Assembly (NCBI GenBank): GCA_934277945.1 | Contig: CAKQWA010000013.1 | Coordinates: forward strand, 1 to 64,000 | Direction of reading: 5' to 3' | DNA length: 64,000 nt | Origin: an uncultured Alphaproteobacteria bacterium | Lineage (GTDB): Bacteria; Pseudomonadota; Alphaproteobacteria; CAAGCB01; CAG-977 | Shown here: one piece after another, positions 33,207 to 42,378 of the stretch | How positions within the stretch are numbered: position 1 is the stretch's first letter | Layout of the letters: the number at the start of each line of letters is the position of its first letter | Translations under genes and position numbers: made by a program | The notes under the pieces: generated by a model | The model's input: only the letters and a program-made list of their open reading frames with translations | Databases searched by the model: none | Told to the model about the DNA's origin: nothing

Positions 33207-35858
33207 ATGCTGGACAAGCATTTCAGTCCTGCCGCCGTTGAAGCGCAGCATTATCAGGAATGGGAACAATCGGGCGCTTTCGCGTGCGATCCGACATCCG
33301 ACAAAGAACCGTACTGCATTATGATTCCGCCGCCGAACGTGACGGGTAATCTGCACATGGGGCACGCGCTGACCTTTACGATTCAGGATATCTTAATCCG
33401 CTATCAGCGTATGCAGGGCAAAGACGTTTTGTGGCAGCCGGGGACGGACCACGCCGGCATCGCGACGCAAATGGTCGTTGAGCGTATGCTGGGCAAAGAG
33501 GGGATTTCCCGCCACGATCTCGGACGTGAAAAATTCATTGAAAAAGTGTGGGAATGGAAAGCGAAATCCGGCGGACAAATCGTCGGTCAGTTGCGCCGTC
33601 TGGGCGCGTCTTTGGACTGGAAGCGCGAACGTTTCACCATGGACGAGGGCTTGTGCAAAGCCGTGACGAAAGAATTTGTCCAGTTGTACCGCGACGGCTT
33701 GATTTACAAAGCCAAACGCCTTGTCAACTGGGATCCGCATTTGCAGACCGCCATTTCCGATTTGGAAGTCGAACAGCGCGAAACCGTCGGCAAGATGTGG
33801 TATTTCAAATATCCCATTGAAAACGAGGAAAACCGCTATATCACGATTGCGACGACGCGCCCCGAAACGCTGTTGGGCGACACCGCCGTCGCCGTCAGCG
33901 CGCAGGACGACCGCTATAAAGATTTAATCGGCAAAAATTGCGTTCTGCCGATTGCCAACCGCCCGATTCCCATTATCGACGACGAACACGCCGATCCCGA
34001 AAAAGGCACGGGCGCGGTGAAAATCACGCCGGCGCACGACTTCAACGACTTTGAAGTCGGCAAGCGTCACAATCTGCCGATGATTAACATTCTGGATTCT
34101 CACGCGCGGCTGAACGAAAACACGCCGGAACGCTATCAGGGCTTGACTTGTGCCGAAGCGCGTGAAAAGATTTTGAATGAAATCAAAGAGTTAGGGTTGT
34201 TTGTTAAAGTTGAAGACAATCCGATGACCATTCCGTACGGCGACCGTTCGGGCGTGGTGATCGAGCCGTGGCTGACGGATCAATGGTTCGTTGACGCGCC
34301 GAAACTGGCGGTCAAGGCGATTGAAGTCGTCGAAAACGGCACTATCAAATTCGTGCCGAAAAACTGGGAAAAGACGTATTTTGAATGGATGCGCAACATT
34401 CAGCCGTGGTGTATTTCCCGCCAGTTGTGGTGGGGGCATCAGGTGCCCGTGTGGTACGGACCCGACGGCGAACAGTTTGTCGAAGAAAGCGAAGCGGCGG
34501 CTTTGGCGTCGGCTGAAAAGCATTACGGCAAAGCGGTCGAACTGAAACGCGACGAAGACGTGTTCGACACTTGGTTTTCGTCGGCTTTGTGGCCTTTCTC
34601 GACGCTGGGCTGGCCCGACAAAACGCCGGAATTGGCGCGCTATTACCCGACGAACGTGCTGGTGACGGGCTTTGACATCATTTTCTTCTGGGTCGCCAGA
34701 ATGATTATGATGGGCTTGTACTTCATGAAAGAAGTCCCGTTCAAAACCGTGTACATTCACGCGTTGGTGCGCGACGAGCAGGGACGCAAAATGTCCAAAT
34801 CGAAGGGCAACGTCGTCGACCCGATGATCATCGCCGACAAATACGGCGCGGACGCTTTGCGCTTCACGCTGGCGGCAATGGCGGCGCAAGGGCGCGACGT
34901 GTGCATGAGCGAAAGCCGCGTCGAAGGCTACCGCAACTTCGCCACGAAATTGTGGAACGCCGCGCGTTTTTGCGAAATGAACGACTGCCGTCCGGACGCT
35001 TCTTTCAATCCTGCGGCGGTGAAGGCTCCCGTCAACAAATGGGCGGTGTCGAAACTGGCGCAGACGGCGAAAGACGTGACCGACGCTTTGGACGCGTACA
35101 AATTCAACGAAGCCGCTTCAAGCATCTATCAGTTCGCTTGGGGAACGTATTGCGACTGGTATCTGGAATTCGCCAAACCGCTTTTGAACGGGCAGGACGA
35201 AGCGTTGAAAGCGGAAACGCGCGCGACGGCGGCTTGGGTGCTGGATCAGATTTTGATTCTGTTGCATCCGTTCATGCCGTACATTACGGAGGAATTGTGG
35301 GGCAAAACGTCCGACAGCCGTCCGCAGTTGCTGATTAAAACGCCGTGGGCGCACCATGAAAAACTGATTGACAAATCCGCCGAAGAAGACTTCGACTGGG
35401 TTGTCGGACTGGTGTCCGCCGTGCGTTCCCTGCGCGTTGAAATGAACGTCGCTCCGGCAATGAAGATTGCGTTGCTTTTGCACGACGCCGATGCAAAAGA
35501 TGTTAAAAGATTCAATGACTTCAAAGACGTTATTAAAGTTCTTGCACGTTTGGAAACGGCTGAAATTTCCAACAGCGCGGACGATTTGAAAGGGTGCGCG
35601 CAGGCGGTTTACGGCTCTGCGACAATCCTGCTTCCTTTGGCGAACATCATTGACGTCGCCAAAGAAACGGAACGTCTGACGAAAGAAACGGACAAGCTGA
35701 CGAAAGAACAGGCGGGCTTGCAGGCGCGCTTGAACAACGCCGATTTCGTCGCCAAGGCTCCCGCCGCGGTTGTCGAGGGGCAGAAAAAACGCTTGGACGA
35801 AATCAAGACGGCGCTGGAAAAGAACGCGGCGGCGTTGGAACGTTTGAAATCTTTGTAA
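33207..35858 (+). CDS. valS: Valyl-tRNA synthetase
   Basis: 883 aa class Ia synthetase. The HIGH-type motif is PPNVTGNLHMGHAL (about 46-59), the editing CP1 domain contains TTRPETLLGDTAV, and the KMSKS motif is GRKMSKSKGN (about 528-537). An anticodon-binding helical domain follows, and the C-terminal coiled-coil arm has KETERLTKETDKLTKEQ. AAAGGAGAT precedes the ATG. Likely co-transcribed with the following secreted protein gene 12 bp downstream. Confidence 0.98.
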   Translation: MLDKHFSPAAVEAQHYQEWEQSGAFACDPTSDKEPYCIMIPPPNVTGNLHMGHALTFTIQDILIRYQRMQGKDVLWQPGTDHAGIATQMVVERMLGKEGISRHDLGREKFIEKVWEWKAKSGGQIVGQLRRLGASLDWKRERFTMDEGLCKAVTKEFVQLYRDGLIYKAKRLVNWDPHLQTAISDLEVEQRETVGKMWYFKYPIENEENRYITIATTRPETLLGDTAVAVSAQDDRYKDLIGKNCVLPIANRPIPIIDDEHADPEKGTGAVKITPAHDFNDFEVGKRHNLPMINILDSHARLNENTPERYQGLTCAEAREKILNEIKELGLFVKVEDNPMTIPYGDRSGVVIEPWLTDQWFVDAPKLAVKAIEVVENGTIKFVPKNWEKTYFEWMRNIQPWCISRQLWWGHQVPVWYGPDGEQFVEESEAAALASAEKHYGKAVELKRDEDVFDTWFSSALWPFSTLGWPDKTPELARYYPTNVLVTGFDIIFFWVARMIMMGLYFMKEVPFKTVYIHALVRDEQGRKMSKSKGNVVDPMIIADKYGADALRFTLAAMAAQGRDVCMSESRVEGYRNFATKLWNAARFCEMNDCRPDASFNPAAVKAPVNKWAVSKLAQTAKDVTDALDAYKFNEAASSIYQFAWGTYCDWYLEFAKPLLNGQDEALKAETRATAAWVLDQILILLHPFMPYITEELWGKTSDSRPQLLIKTPWAHHEKLIDKSAEEDFDWVVGLVSAVRSLRVEMNVAPAMKIALLLHDADAKDVKRFNDFKDVIKVLARLETAEISNSADDLKGCAQAVYGSATILLPLANIIDVAKETERLTKETDKLTKEQAGLQARLNNADFVAKAPAAVVEGQKKRLDEIKTALEKNAAALERLKSL

Positions 35859-35870
35859 GGGAAAAACGGC

Positions 35871-36761
35871 ATGAAACGGGCTTTTTGCGTACTGGGTGTT
35901 TTGACGGCTTTGACGTCGCAAACGGCTTTGGCGCAGGAAGCCGTTTCACCCGCCGAACCCGCTTTGGAAGAACTTTTGACGGCGAAACCGGCGCAAATCG
36001 CGCCGCAGACGGCGAAAGACGCTTTGGCTGACGCTTTGACGCAGACGGAAAGTTTCGCGTGTTCGGAAATGATGACGTTTTTGCAGGACACGGTTTTGAA
36101 AGATTCCGCCGTCATGCGCGCCGCCGAAACCCGCAACGCCGCCGACGTCGCCGCCGTCACGGCAAAGTACGCAATCGGCGCGGCGAAGGATTTGAACGCG
36201 GATTATCTGTTTTATATGCCGAATCCGCGCTTTTTTGTGCGTGTGAACGACAAAAACTATCGCGGTCGGATGCGTCTGCCGAAAGATTTTTCCGGCTCGT
36301 TTTCCGCGTGCTATTGGGAAAATTTGCCGTCCGGCGACGTTGTTTACAGCGTTCTGGTGCGCGCAAGCGACCAATTCGCCGGCTATTTCAAACTGTCGAA
36401 AACGTTGCCGAACATGACGGCGAACATTCCGGACATGATGCGTCCGTTTGGCGAAGTGCGTTTGTACACCGCGCTGAACAAAGACAATTTCCGCAAGCGC
36501 GACTGGATGAAAATGCGCCGCAAAGAACCGAACAAGCCCGAAGAATTCTGCTGGTGTTCCAAAGAGAATTTCGCGTTTTTAAGCACAATCGGCGCCGGTC
36601 CCGCCATTCCGAAAAAACATTTGCGCAAGGCTTTGGCGGCAATCGAAAACGGTCAGCCGTTCGCCGTTGCGGAGCAGGGGACGGCGGGCGATTCCGTCAT
36701 GCTTAAATCTCCGGACGGCATTGCGCTCGGCGCGGTTGCATATCTTGTCAAAACGCCGTAA
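35871..36761 (+). CDS. Secreted protein of unknown function
   Basis: 296 aa. Signal peptide 1-22 (ending TALA), then an Ala/Pro/Glu-rich linker to about residue 55, then a globular part with few cysteines. FACSEMMTFLQDTVLKDSAV and a CYWENLPSGDVVYSVLVRA block look conserved, but I recognise no family. It begins 12 bp after valS and is probably periplasmic. The Trp/Lys-rich RKRDWMKMRRKEPNKPEEF stretch is exposed-looking. Confidence 0.65.
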   Translation: MKRAFCVLGVLTALTSQTALAQEAVSPAEPALEELLTAKPAQIAPQTAKDALADALTQTESFACSEMMTFLQDTVLKDSAVMRAAETRNAADVAAVTAKYAIGAAKDLNADYLFYMPNPRFFVRVNDKNYRGRMRLPKDFSGSFSACYWENLPSGDVVYSVLVRASDQFAGYFKLSKTLPNMTANIPDMMRPFGEVRLYTALNKDNFRKRDWMKMRRKEPNKPEEFCWCSKENFAFLSTIGAGPAIPKKHLRKALAAIENGQPFAVAEQGTAGDSVMLKSPDGIALGAVAYLVKTP

Positions 36762-36797
36762 AATGTTTCCCGACACGTTTTAAAAGTCGGAGGAAGC

Positions 36798-37718
36798 ATG
36801 ATAAGACGCGTTTTCTGGTTCATTTTGACAAATCTGCTGGTTCTGCTGACAATCGGCTTTTTATTAAAAATTTTCGGCATTGACGCGTACTTGACGCAAA
36901 ACGGCGTCGATTACGGCGTGTTGTTGGCGTTTTCCGCCGTTTTCGGCCTTACCGGCTCGCTGATTTCCCTTTTCCTGTCAAAGAGCATGGCGAAGATGAC
37001 GACGGGGGCGAAAGTCATTCGCGCGCCGCAAACGCAAGAGGAAGCGTGGCTGTTGAACACGGTTGACATTTTGGCGCAAAAGGCGGGAATCACCACGCCC
37101 GAAGTCGCGATATACAAAGGTTCAGCCAACGCTTTCGCAACGGGGGCGACGCGGAATAACGCGCTTGTCGCCGTATCGACCGGATTGATCCAATCCATGA
37201 CAAAGCCGCAGATCGAGGCGGTTTTGGCGCACGAAATGTCGCACGTCGTCAACGGCGACATGGTGACGATGACGCTGTTGCAGGGCGTTTTAAACACGTT
37301 TGTGTTCTTTTTCGCCCGCGTGTGCGCGCTGTTGTTGCAGAATCGAAACAATGACGGAAAATCAAGGCGCGTCGGGATTTCGTACTACATGACGACGCAG
37401 TTGTTTGAATTGATTTTCGGCATTTTGGCGTCGCTGGCGGCGTGCGCTTTTTCCCGAAAACGCGAATTTCGCGCGGATGCGGGGGCGGCGTCGCTTCTCG
37501 GTTCACCCGACAAAATGATTGAAGCGCTGAAAGTGCTGGGCGGGACGGATGTCGCGCCTTTGCCCGCCGAATTCAAATCGTTCGGCATTGTCGATGCGCC
37601 GAGTTTCGCGGAATTGTTCGCCACGCATCCGAGCATTTCCCGCCGCATCAAAGCGTTGGGGGCGGCAAACGGCAAACGCCGGAAAGCCTCCGGCGGCGGA
37701 TTGTTTAAGAACGTGTAG
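36798..37718 (+). CDS. htpX: M48-family membrane protease HtpX
   Basis: 306 aa. Two N-terminal membrane helices (about 8-28 and 36-56) and two more after the catalytic site (about 155-180 and 195-215). The zinc site HEMSH (about residue 139) is in VLAHEMSHVVNGDM. The third ligand Glu is in FRADAGAASLLG, written here as REFRADAG. HtpX degrades misfolded membrane proteins with FtsH. TGLIQSMTKPQIEAV before the site is typical. The end is Lys/Gly rich. A GT87-like gene starts nine bases later. Confidence 0.93.
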   Translation: MIRRVFWFILTNLLVLLTIGFLLKIFGIDAYLTQNGVDYGVLLAFSAVFGLTGSLISLFLSKSMAKMTTGAKVIRAPQTQEEAWLLNTVDILAQKAGITTPEVAIYKGSANAFATGATRNNALVAVSTGLIQSMTKPQIEAVLAHEMSHVVNGDMVTMTLLQGVLNTFVFFFARVCALLLQNRNNDGKSRRVGISYYMTTQLFELIFGILASLAACAFSRKREFRADAGAASLLGSPDKMIEALKVLGGTDVAPLPAEFKSFGIVDAPSFAELFATHPSISRRIKALGAANGKRRKASGGGLFKNV

Positions 37719-37727
37719 GAGCGCGCG

Positions 37728-38885
37728 ATGGACAAAGCACCGGAATCGTCTTTCTTTTCAAAACTCGGACTGTTTGCGCTGGGCGCGTTCGCTTTGTGCA
37801 TTTTCTTGGGGAAATTCGCGCTGTACGGCGCAAACGGACTGCCCAAACCGTCCGTGAACAAAGCCGTTTACGACGTGCATATCGTCGGGGAATCCGTCGG
37901 CGCGGATTACGCCGCGTTGCAGTTGCTGTACGGCGGGCAGGGGGCTTATGAGCCGGAAAATCAGACGGTTTTCACGCAAAACGACATGAAAGCGCAAATG
38001 CCGTATCTGTCGTCTTTGTCGCCCGTCGCCGCGTTTTTGCTGAAACCGTTTAAAGTTTTGCCGTATGCGAATTTTTCGGCGCAATGGCTGATTGCGGGGA
38101 TTTTCGCCTACGCTTTGGCGATGTACGCGCTTGCGCCGCTGAAAAAAAGCGTGTTTTTCCTGTTCGTCACGCCGTCGCTGACGTTAAGCGCGGTTTCGGG
38201 CGGCTGGGGATTGTTTCTGACGTGCGCCGTCGTTCTGACGCTGTTTTTAAATCCGGGAAAAAAGCGCACAATCGGCTTTTTCGCGGGGCTGACGGCTTGT
38301 TCTTTTCCCGCTTTTTGCGCCGTGACAGCCGTTTTAATCGCCCGCAAGCAGTTGAAAAGCGCGATTTTGGGGCTTTTGTTCGCCCTGTTGCTGACGGCGG
38401 GGGCTTTGTCCGCCTTTCCCGTCGACGCGTTTGCGCAATCCGTCGCCGCGTCTTTTGAAGCCTGCGCCCGCGCTCCCGCCTTGTACGCTTCCGTTTTTTC
38501 CGTGCTTTTGCTGAACGGCGCGCCCGTCTGGGCTGCTGCTGCGGCTCAAACCGCCGTGATTGCCGCGGTCGTTTATTTTGCCGTGCGGTTATGGCGAAAG
38601 CGCGCGCCCGATTCAATTTTCGGCGCGTACGTCTGCCTTGTTCTGCCGCTGATTTATTGGAACGCCCTGCCGTCCGATTACGCGCTTACAATGGCGGGAT
38701 GCGTCGTTTTGTGGCGGGAACTGGCGCGCACGATGCCGTCGGACGAAATCAAAACGCTGTTGATTTTCGCTTTGATTCTGCCGTTTTTCGACGCCTTGTT
38801 CGTGCAAAACGCGGGCGTGTCCGTCCTGCCCGTCATCGCCGGAGCGACAGGATGCGCGTGCGTGCAAAAAAGTCTGCCCGTATAA
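37728..38885 (+). CDS. Integral membrane protein, GT87/DUF2029-like
   Basis: 385 aa with about nine hydrophobic segments. The first periplasmic loop carries VGESVGADYAALQLLYGGQGAYEPE and PYLSSLSPVAAFLLKPF, a pattern seen in DUF2029/GT87 proteins, which use polyprenyl-phosphate mannose or arabinose in cell-envelope glycan synthesis. The family assignment is by eye; donor and acceptor are unknown. It lies nine bases after htpX and may share its transcript. Confidence 0.65.
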   Translation: MDKAPESSFFSKLGLFALGAFALCIFLGKFALYGANGLPKPSVNKAVYDVHIVGESVGADYAALQLLYGGQGAYEPENQTVFTQNDMKAQMPYLSSLSPVAAFLLKPFKVLPYANFSAQWLIAGIFAYALAMYALAPLKKSVFFLFVTPSLTLSAVSGGWGLFLTCAVVLTLFLNPGKKRTIGFFAGLTACSFPAFCAVTAVLIARKQLKSAILGLLFALLLTAGALSAFPVDAFAQSVAASFEACARAPALYASVFSVLLLNGAPVWAAAAAQTAVIAAVVYFAVRLWRKRAPDSIFGAYVCLVLPLIYWNALPSDYALTMAGCVVLWRELARTMPSDEIKTLLIFALILPFFDALFVQNAGVSVLPVIAGATGCACVQKSLPV

Positions 38886-38966
38886 CCGTAAATTTTGATT
38901 GTTTACGGCTTGATTTGCGCTAAAATACACTTAAATCGTAAGAAGTTTGCTTAAAGGGAGGAATCT

Positions 38967-39962
38967 ATGCCTGCGGTTGAACAACAATCGGGAAACGTCC
39001 TGTCGCCCGTCAGACAAAGTTTTATGCAGTTGAAAGAATACATGAACGGCTGCATCGTCGGTCAATCCGCGCTGGTTGACAAATTGCTGATCGCGCTGTT
39101 GGCGAACGGGCATTTGCTGGTCGAGGGCGCTCCCGGTCTGGCGAAGACGAAAGCCATTAAAAAATTGTCCGAAGCGTTGGAAGGCGACGATCAGCGCATC
39201 CAGTTCACACCGGATTTACTGCCGTCGGATATTACGGGAAGCGACATCTACCGTCCGGAAACGGGGCAGTTCGTCTTTCAAAAAGGTCCCGTGTTCCACA
39301 ATATGATCTTGGCGGACGAAATCAACCGCGCGCCCGCGAAAGTGCAATCCGCCCTGTTGGAAGCCATGGCGGAGCGGCAGGTGACTGTCGGCGGCAAGAC
39401 GTACGCTTTGCCCGAACTGTTCATGGTGATGGCGACGCAAAACCCGATTGAGCAGGAGGGGACGTATCCGCTTCCCGAAGCGCAACTCGACCGCTTTTTG
39501 ATGTATGTGCGCATCGGTCAGCCGAACGCCGAGGCGGAACGCAAAATTCTGCGGCTGGTGCGCGACGAGGAATTGAAGCAGGACGCCGTCAAACTCGAAG
39601 TCATCGCGCAATCGAGCGTGTTCGCCGCGCGCCGTGAAGTGCTGAACGTGCATTTGTCGCCCGCTTTGGAAGAATACATCGTCCAGTTGATTATGGCGAC
39701 GCGCCACCCCGAAGCGTACGGCGACAAGTTCGCGCGCTGGTCGGCGTACGGCGCAAGTCCGCGCGGCACGATCGCTTTGGACAGATGCGCGCGAGCGAGG
39801 ACGTGGCTGGCGGGCAGGGATTATGTGCTTCCCGAAGACATTCACGCCGTCGTGCACGACGTTCTGCGCCACCGCATCATTTTGACTTTTGAAGCCGAAG
39901 CCGAGGGCGTGACCCCCGACAGTTTCTTGGATGTTTTGTTAAGCAGGGTGCCGTTGCCGTAA
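38967..39962 (+). CDS. moxR: MoxR-family AAA ATPase
   Basis: 331 aa. Walker A GAPGLAKT is at about 53-60, Walker B LADEINRAPAKVQSALLEAM at about 113-132, and sensor/arginine-finger regions (ATQNPIEQEGTYPLPEAQLDRF) follow. MoxR ATPases act as chaperones for VWA-domain proteins encoded beside them. It is the first gene of the moxR-DUF58-DUF4381-batA-batB/C-batD operon. The stop overlaps the next ATG by one base. AAGGGAGGA precedes its own ATG. Confidence 0.96.
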   Translation: MPAVEQQSGNVLSPVRQSFMQLKEYMNGCIVGQSALVDKLLIALLANGHLLVEGAPGLAKTKAIKKLSEALEGDDQRIQFTPDLLPSDITGSDIYRPETGQFVFQKGPVFHNMILADEINRAPAKVQSALLEAMAERQVTVGGKTYALPELFMVMATQNPIEQEGTYPLPEAQLDRFLMYVRIGQPNAEAERKILRLVRDEELKQDAVKLEVIAQSSVFAARREVLNVHLSPALEEYIVQLIMATRHPEAYGDKFARWSAYGASPRGTIALDRCARARTWLAGRDYVLPEDIHAVVHDVLRHRIILTFEAEAEGVTPDSFLDVLLSRVPLP

Positions 39963-40921
39963 TGTTCAATCCGTTCAAGCCGACAAAGAAAAAACAGGAA
40001 ATCGCTCCCGTCTGGCAGGACGGGGACGGCGTTCATGTTTCGTTGGAAGAACTGATGGCGCAACGTCGCTACACGCCGCTTTTGTCGTTCGATTCCGTCG
40101 GCAAGTCGCGCAACGAGGGCGCGGGCGTACACAAATCGCCTTTTCGGGGGCGCGGCATGGAATTCGACGAAGTGCGCGCGTATTACCCCGGCGACGACAT
40201 CCGCATGATCGACTGGCGCGTGACGGCGCGCACGGGCAAGACGCACACGAAATTGTACCGCGAAGAACGCGACCGCCCCGTTTTGTTTTTGGGCGATTTC
40301 CGTCCCGAAATGAAATTCGCGACGCGCAACGCCTTTAAATCGGTCGTCGCGGGCAGATTGCTGGCGGCTCTGGCGTGGGCTTCGCGCGAACACGGCGATA
40401 AAATAGGCGCGATTGTTTTGTCCGGACAGCACTATTTCAAAATCGCCCCGCACAGACAAATGCGGCGGCTGATGGAGATTTTCAACGCGGTGGTCGCGGC
40501 GGCGAACGACAAATTTCAAGGGCAGATCAAGTCTTTGTCCGACGCTTTGGCGGAGTTGCGCCGCGTGTCGAAAAACGGCGGGCGCGTTTACATTATCAGC
40601 GATTTTCACGACTTTGACGACGAAGCGAAAAAGCATCTGACGTACATTGCCGCGCATTGCGACGTCGTGTGCGTGCAGATTTACGACGTGTTGGAAGAAA
40701 CGCCGCCGCCGCCGGGAGCGTACCGCATCAGCGACGGCAAAAAATCCGTCATGATGCACACGGAAGACCCCGTCTGGCGCAAAAATTACGAAAAATTGTT
40801 CCGCGAGCCGCGCGAAGAATTGAAGAAATTTTGCAAAAGCCGCCGCATTATTTACATTGCGCTGCGCACCGACGAGGATATGGCGCAGACCGTGCGCGCG
40901 GGCGTGCTGAAAGCGCGGTGA
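39962..40921 (+). CDS. DUF58 domain protein of the Bat operon
   Basis: 319 aa, cytosolic. The DUF58 signature YYPGDDIRMIDWRVTAR is at about 75-91, followed by a VWA-like Rossmann fold with a weak DxSxS site (GDFRPEMKF). RGRGMEFDEVR precedes the signature. The family always sits next to moxR and VWA genes; it may link the ATPase to membrane VWA proteins. Overlaps moxR by one base. Confidence 0.9.
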   Translation: MFNPFKPTKKKQEIAPVWQDGDGVHVSLEELMAQRRYTPLLSFDSVGKSRNEGAGVHKSPFRGRGMEFDEVRAYYPGDDIRMIDWRVTARTGKTHTKLYREERDRPVLFLGDFRPEMKFATRNAFKSVVAGRLLAALAWASREHGDKIGAIVLSGQHYFKIAPHRQMRRLMEIFNAVVAAANDKFQGQIKSLSDALAELRRVSKNGGRVYIISDFHDFDDEAKKHLTYIAAHCDVVCVQIYDVLEETPPPPGAYRISDGKKSVMMHTEDPVWRKNYEKLFREPREELKKFCKSRRIIYIALRTDEDMAQTVRAGVLKAR

Positions 40922-40924
40922 CGC

Positions 40925-41392
40925 ATGGAAAGCATTGATTTGTCGGGCTTGAAAGACATTCATCTGCCGCAAGAACCGAATTTTTTTCCGCCGTCTTGGA
41001 CGGGATTGACGCTGATTGCCGCGCTTGTCTGTCTGATTTTCGCAAGTCGGGCGGCGTACCGCTTTTTCAAGCGCATGACGGCGAGAAGATACGCGCTGAA
41101 AGAATTGGACGCTTTGGAAAAATCCAAGAAATCCGCCTGCGCGCGCGTGTCCGGCGCGTTGATTTTGCTGAAACGTCTGGCAATGCTGAAATTCAAGGAC
41201 GAAAAAATCGCGACGATGCACGGCGACGACTGGACGCGGTTTTTGGCGGGCGATGCAAAAACGCCTTTGTTTCAGGGCGCGCTCGGTGATATGATAAAAA
41301 ACATACAGTACGCGCCGCCGCGTTCTTTGAATCCGAACGACGTGCGCGCGTTTTTCCTTGACGCTCGGACTTGGATTAACCGGAATATATGA
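40925..41392 (+). CDS. DUF4381-type membrane protein
   Basis: 155 aa. A short N-terminal part with LPQEPNFFPPSWTG leads into one membrane helix (about 26-44), then a basic helical cytoplasmic domain (RRYALKELDALEKS) and the WTRFL motif. The position between DUF58 and batA and the size match DUF4381. The stop overlaps batA by ATGA. Confidence 0.8.
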   Translation: MESIDLSGLKDIHLPQEPNFFPPSWTGLTLIAALVCLIFASRAAYRFFKRMTARRYALKELDALEKSKKSACARVSGALILLKRLAMLKFKDEKIATMHGDDWTRFLAGDAKTPLFQGALGDMIKNIQYAPPRSLNPNDVRAFFLDARTWINRNI

Positions 41393-42378
41393 TAGAATTC
41401 GCTTGGTCGCCCGTCTTTTTAACGCTTGTCGCGCCGTTTGTCCTGAAACGGATTTTGCGCACCGTTAAAAATATGTCCGGCGCGGCGGTCAAAGTGCCTT
41501 TTTTCTTGCAAGTCAAGGCGTTGCGCGCGGGGAAATTGTCTTCGTTCAGTCAATCGACGCCGTTTCAGACTGCGTGGCTGTACGCCGCTTGGTTTTTTCT
41601 TGTCTGCGCCGCCGCCCGCCCGCAACTGCCGCTCGGTATGCAGGAATACCGTTTTCCCGTGCGCGATATCGTGCTGGCGATCGACATTTCGGCGTCCATG
41701 AAATCGGAAGACTTCAAAGTCACGAAAAATTTGAACATTCAGCGGCTTGACGGTGTGCAGAACGTGGCGGACGGCTTCATTTCAAAACGCAAAGGCGACC
41801 GCATCGGGCTGGTCGTGTTCGGCGGACAGGCGAATTTGTATGTGCCGCTGACGCTGGATTATCCCGCCGTGCGCACCATGCTTCACACGCTGTCGGCGGG
41901 ACTTTTGGGCGGCATGACGGCGATCGGCGACGCGATCGGGCTGTCCGTCAAATACTTGAAAGAAAGTCAGGCGCAGCACAAAGTCGTCGTCTTGCTGACG
42001 GACGGGCTGAACAACGCGGGCAACGTGATGCCTTTGGACGCCCTGAAAAGCGCGATTGCCGAAAAAGTGCGCGTTTACGTCATCGGCGTGGGCAATCCGG
42101 ACGACGCCAAAGACGGCTTGGACGAACGGCTTTTGAAAACGATTGCCGCGAAATCCGGCGGCGCGTATTATTTCGCCGGTTCGCAGGCGGATTTGAAAAA
42201 AGCGTATGACGAAATCGCCGACGCCGAACCTTTGTCGAAAGCGGACGCTTTTTTCGTGCCGAAAAAGGAATTGTATCCGTATCCCTTGTTTGTTTTTTTG
42301 ACGATGATGAGCCTGTCCGGACTGGCGCGTCTGCGTTCGCATCTGGCATACGAAAGGCGCAAGCATGACGAATTTTGA
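41389..42378 (+). CDS. batA: VWA-domain protein BatA
   Basis: 329 aa. Membrane helices at about 5-20 and 58-75 and one at the C-terminus (about 300-318) frame a periplasm-facing VWA domain. The MIDAS motif is AIDISASMKSEDF (about 98-110), with the Thr in GGMTAIGDAI and the Asp in LLTDGLNNAG. Bat proteins were named for Bacteroides aerotolerance. The ATGA overlap upstream and 14-bp overlap downstream keep it coupled to its neighbours. Confidence 0.92.
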   Translation: MIEFAWSPVFLTLVAPFVLKRILRTVKNMSGAAVKVPFFLQVKALRAGKLSSFSQSTPFQTAWLYAAWFFLVCAAARPQLPLGMQEYRFPVRDIVLAIDISASMKSEDFKVTKNLNIQRLDGVQNVADGFISKRKGDRIGLVVFGGQANLYVPLTLDYPAVRTMLHTLSAGLLGGMTAIGDAIGLSVKYLKESQAQHKVVVLLTDGLNNAGNVMPLDALKSAIAEKVRVYVIGVGNPDDAKDGLDERLLKTIAAKSGGAYYFAGSQADLKKAYDEIADAEPLSKADAFFVPKKELYPYPLFVFLTMMSLSGLARLRSHLAYERRKHDEF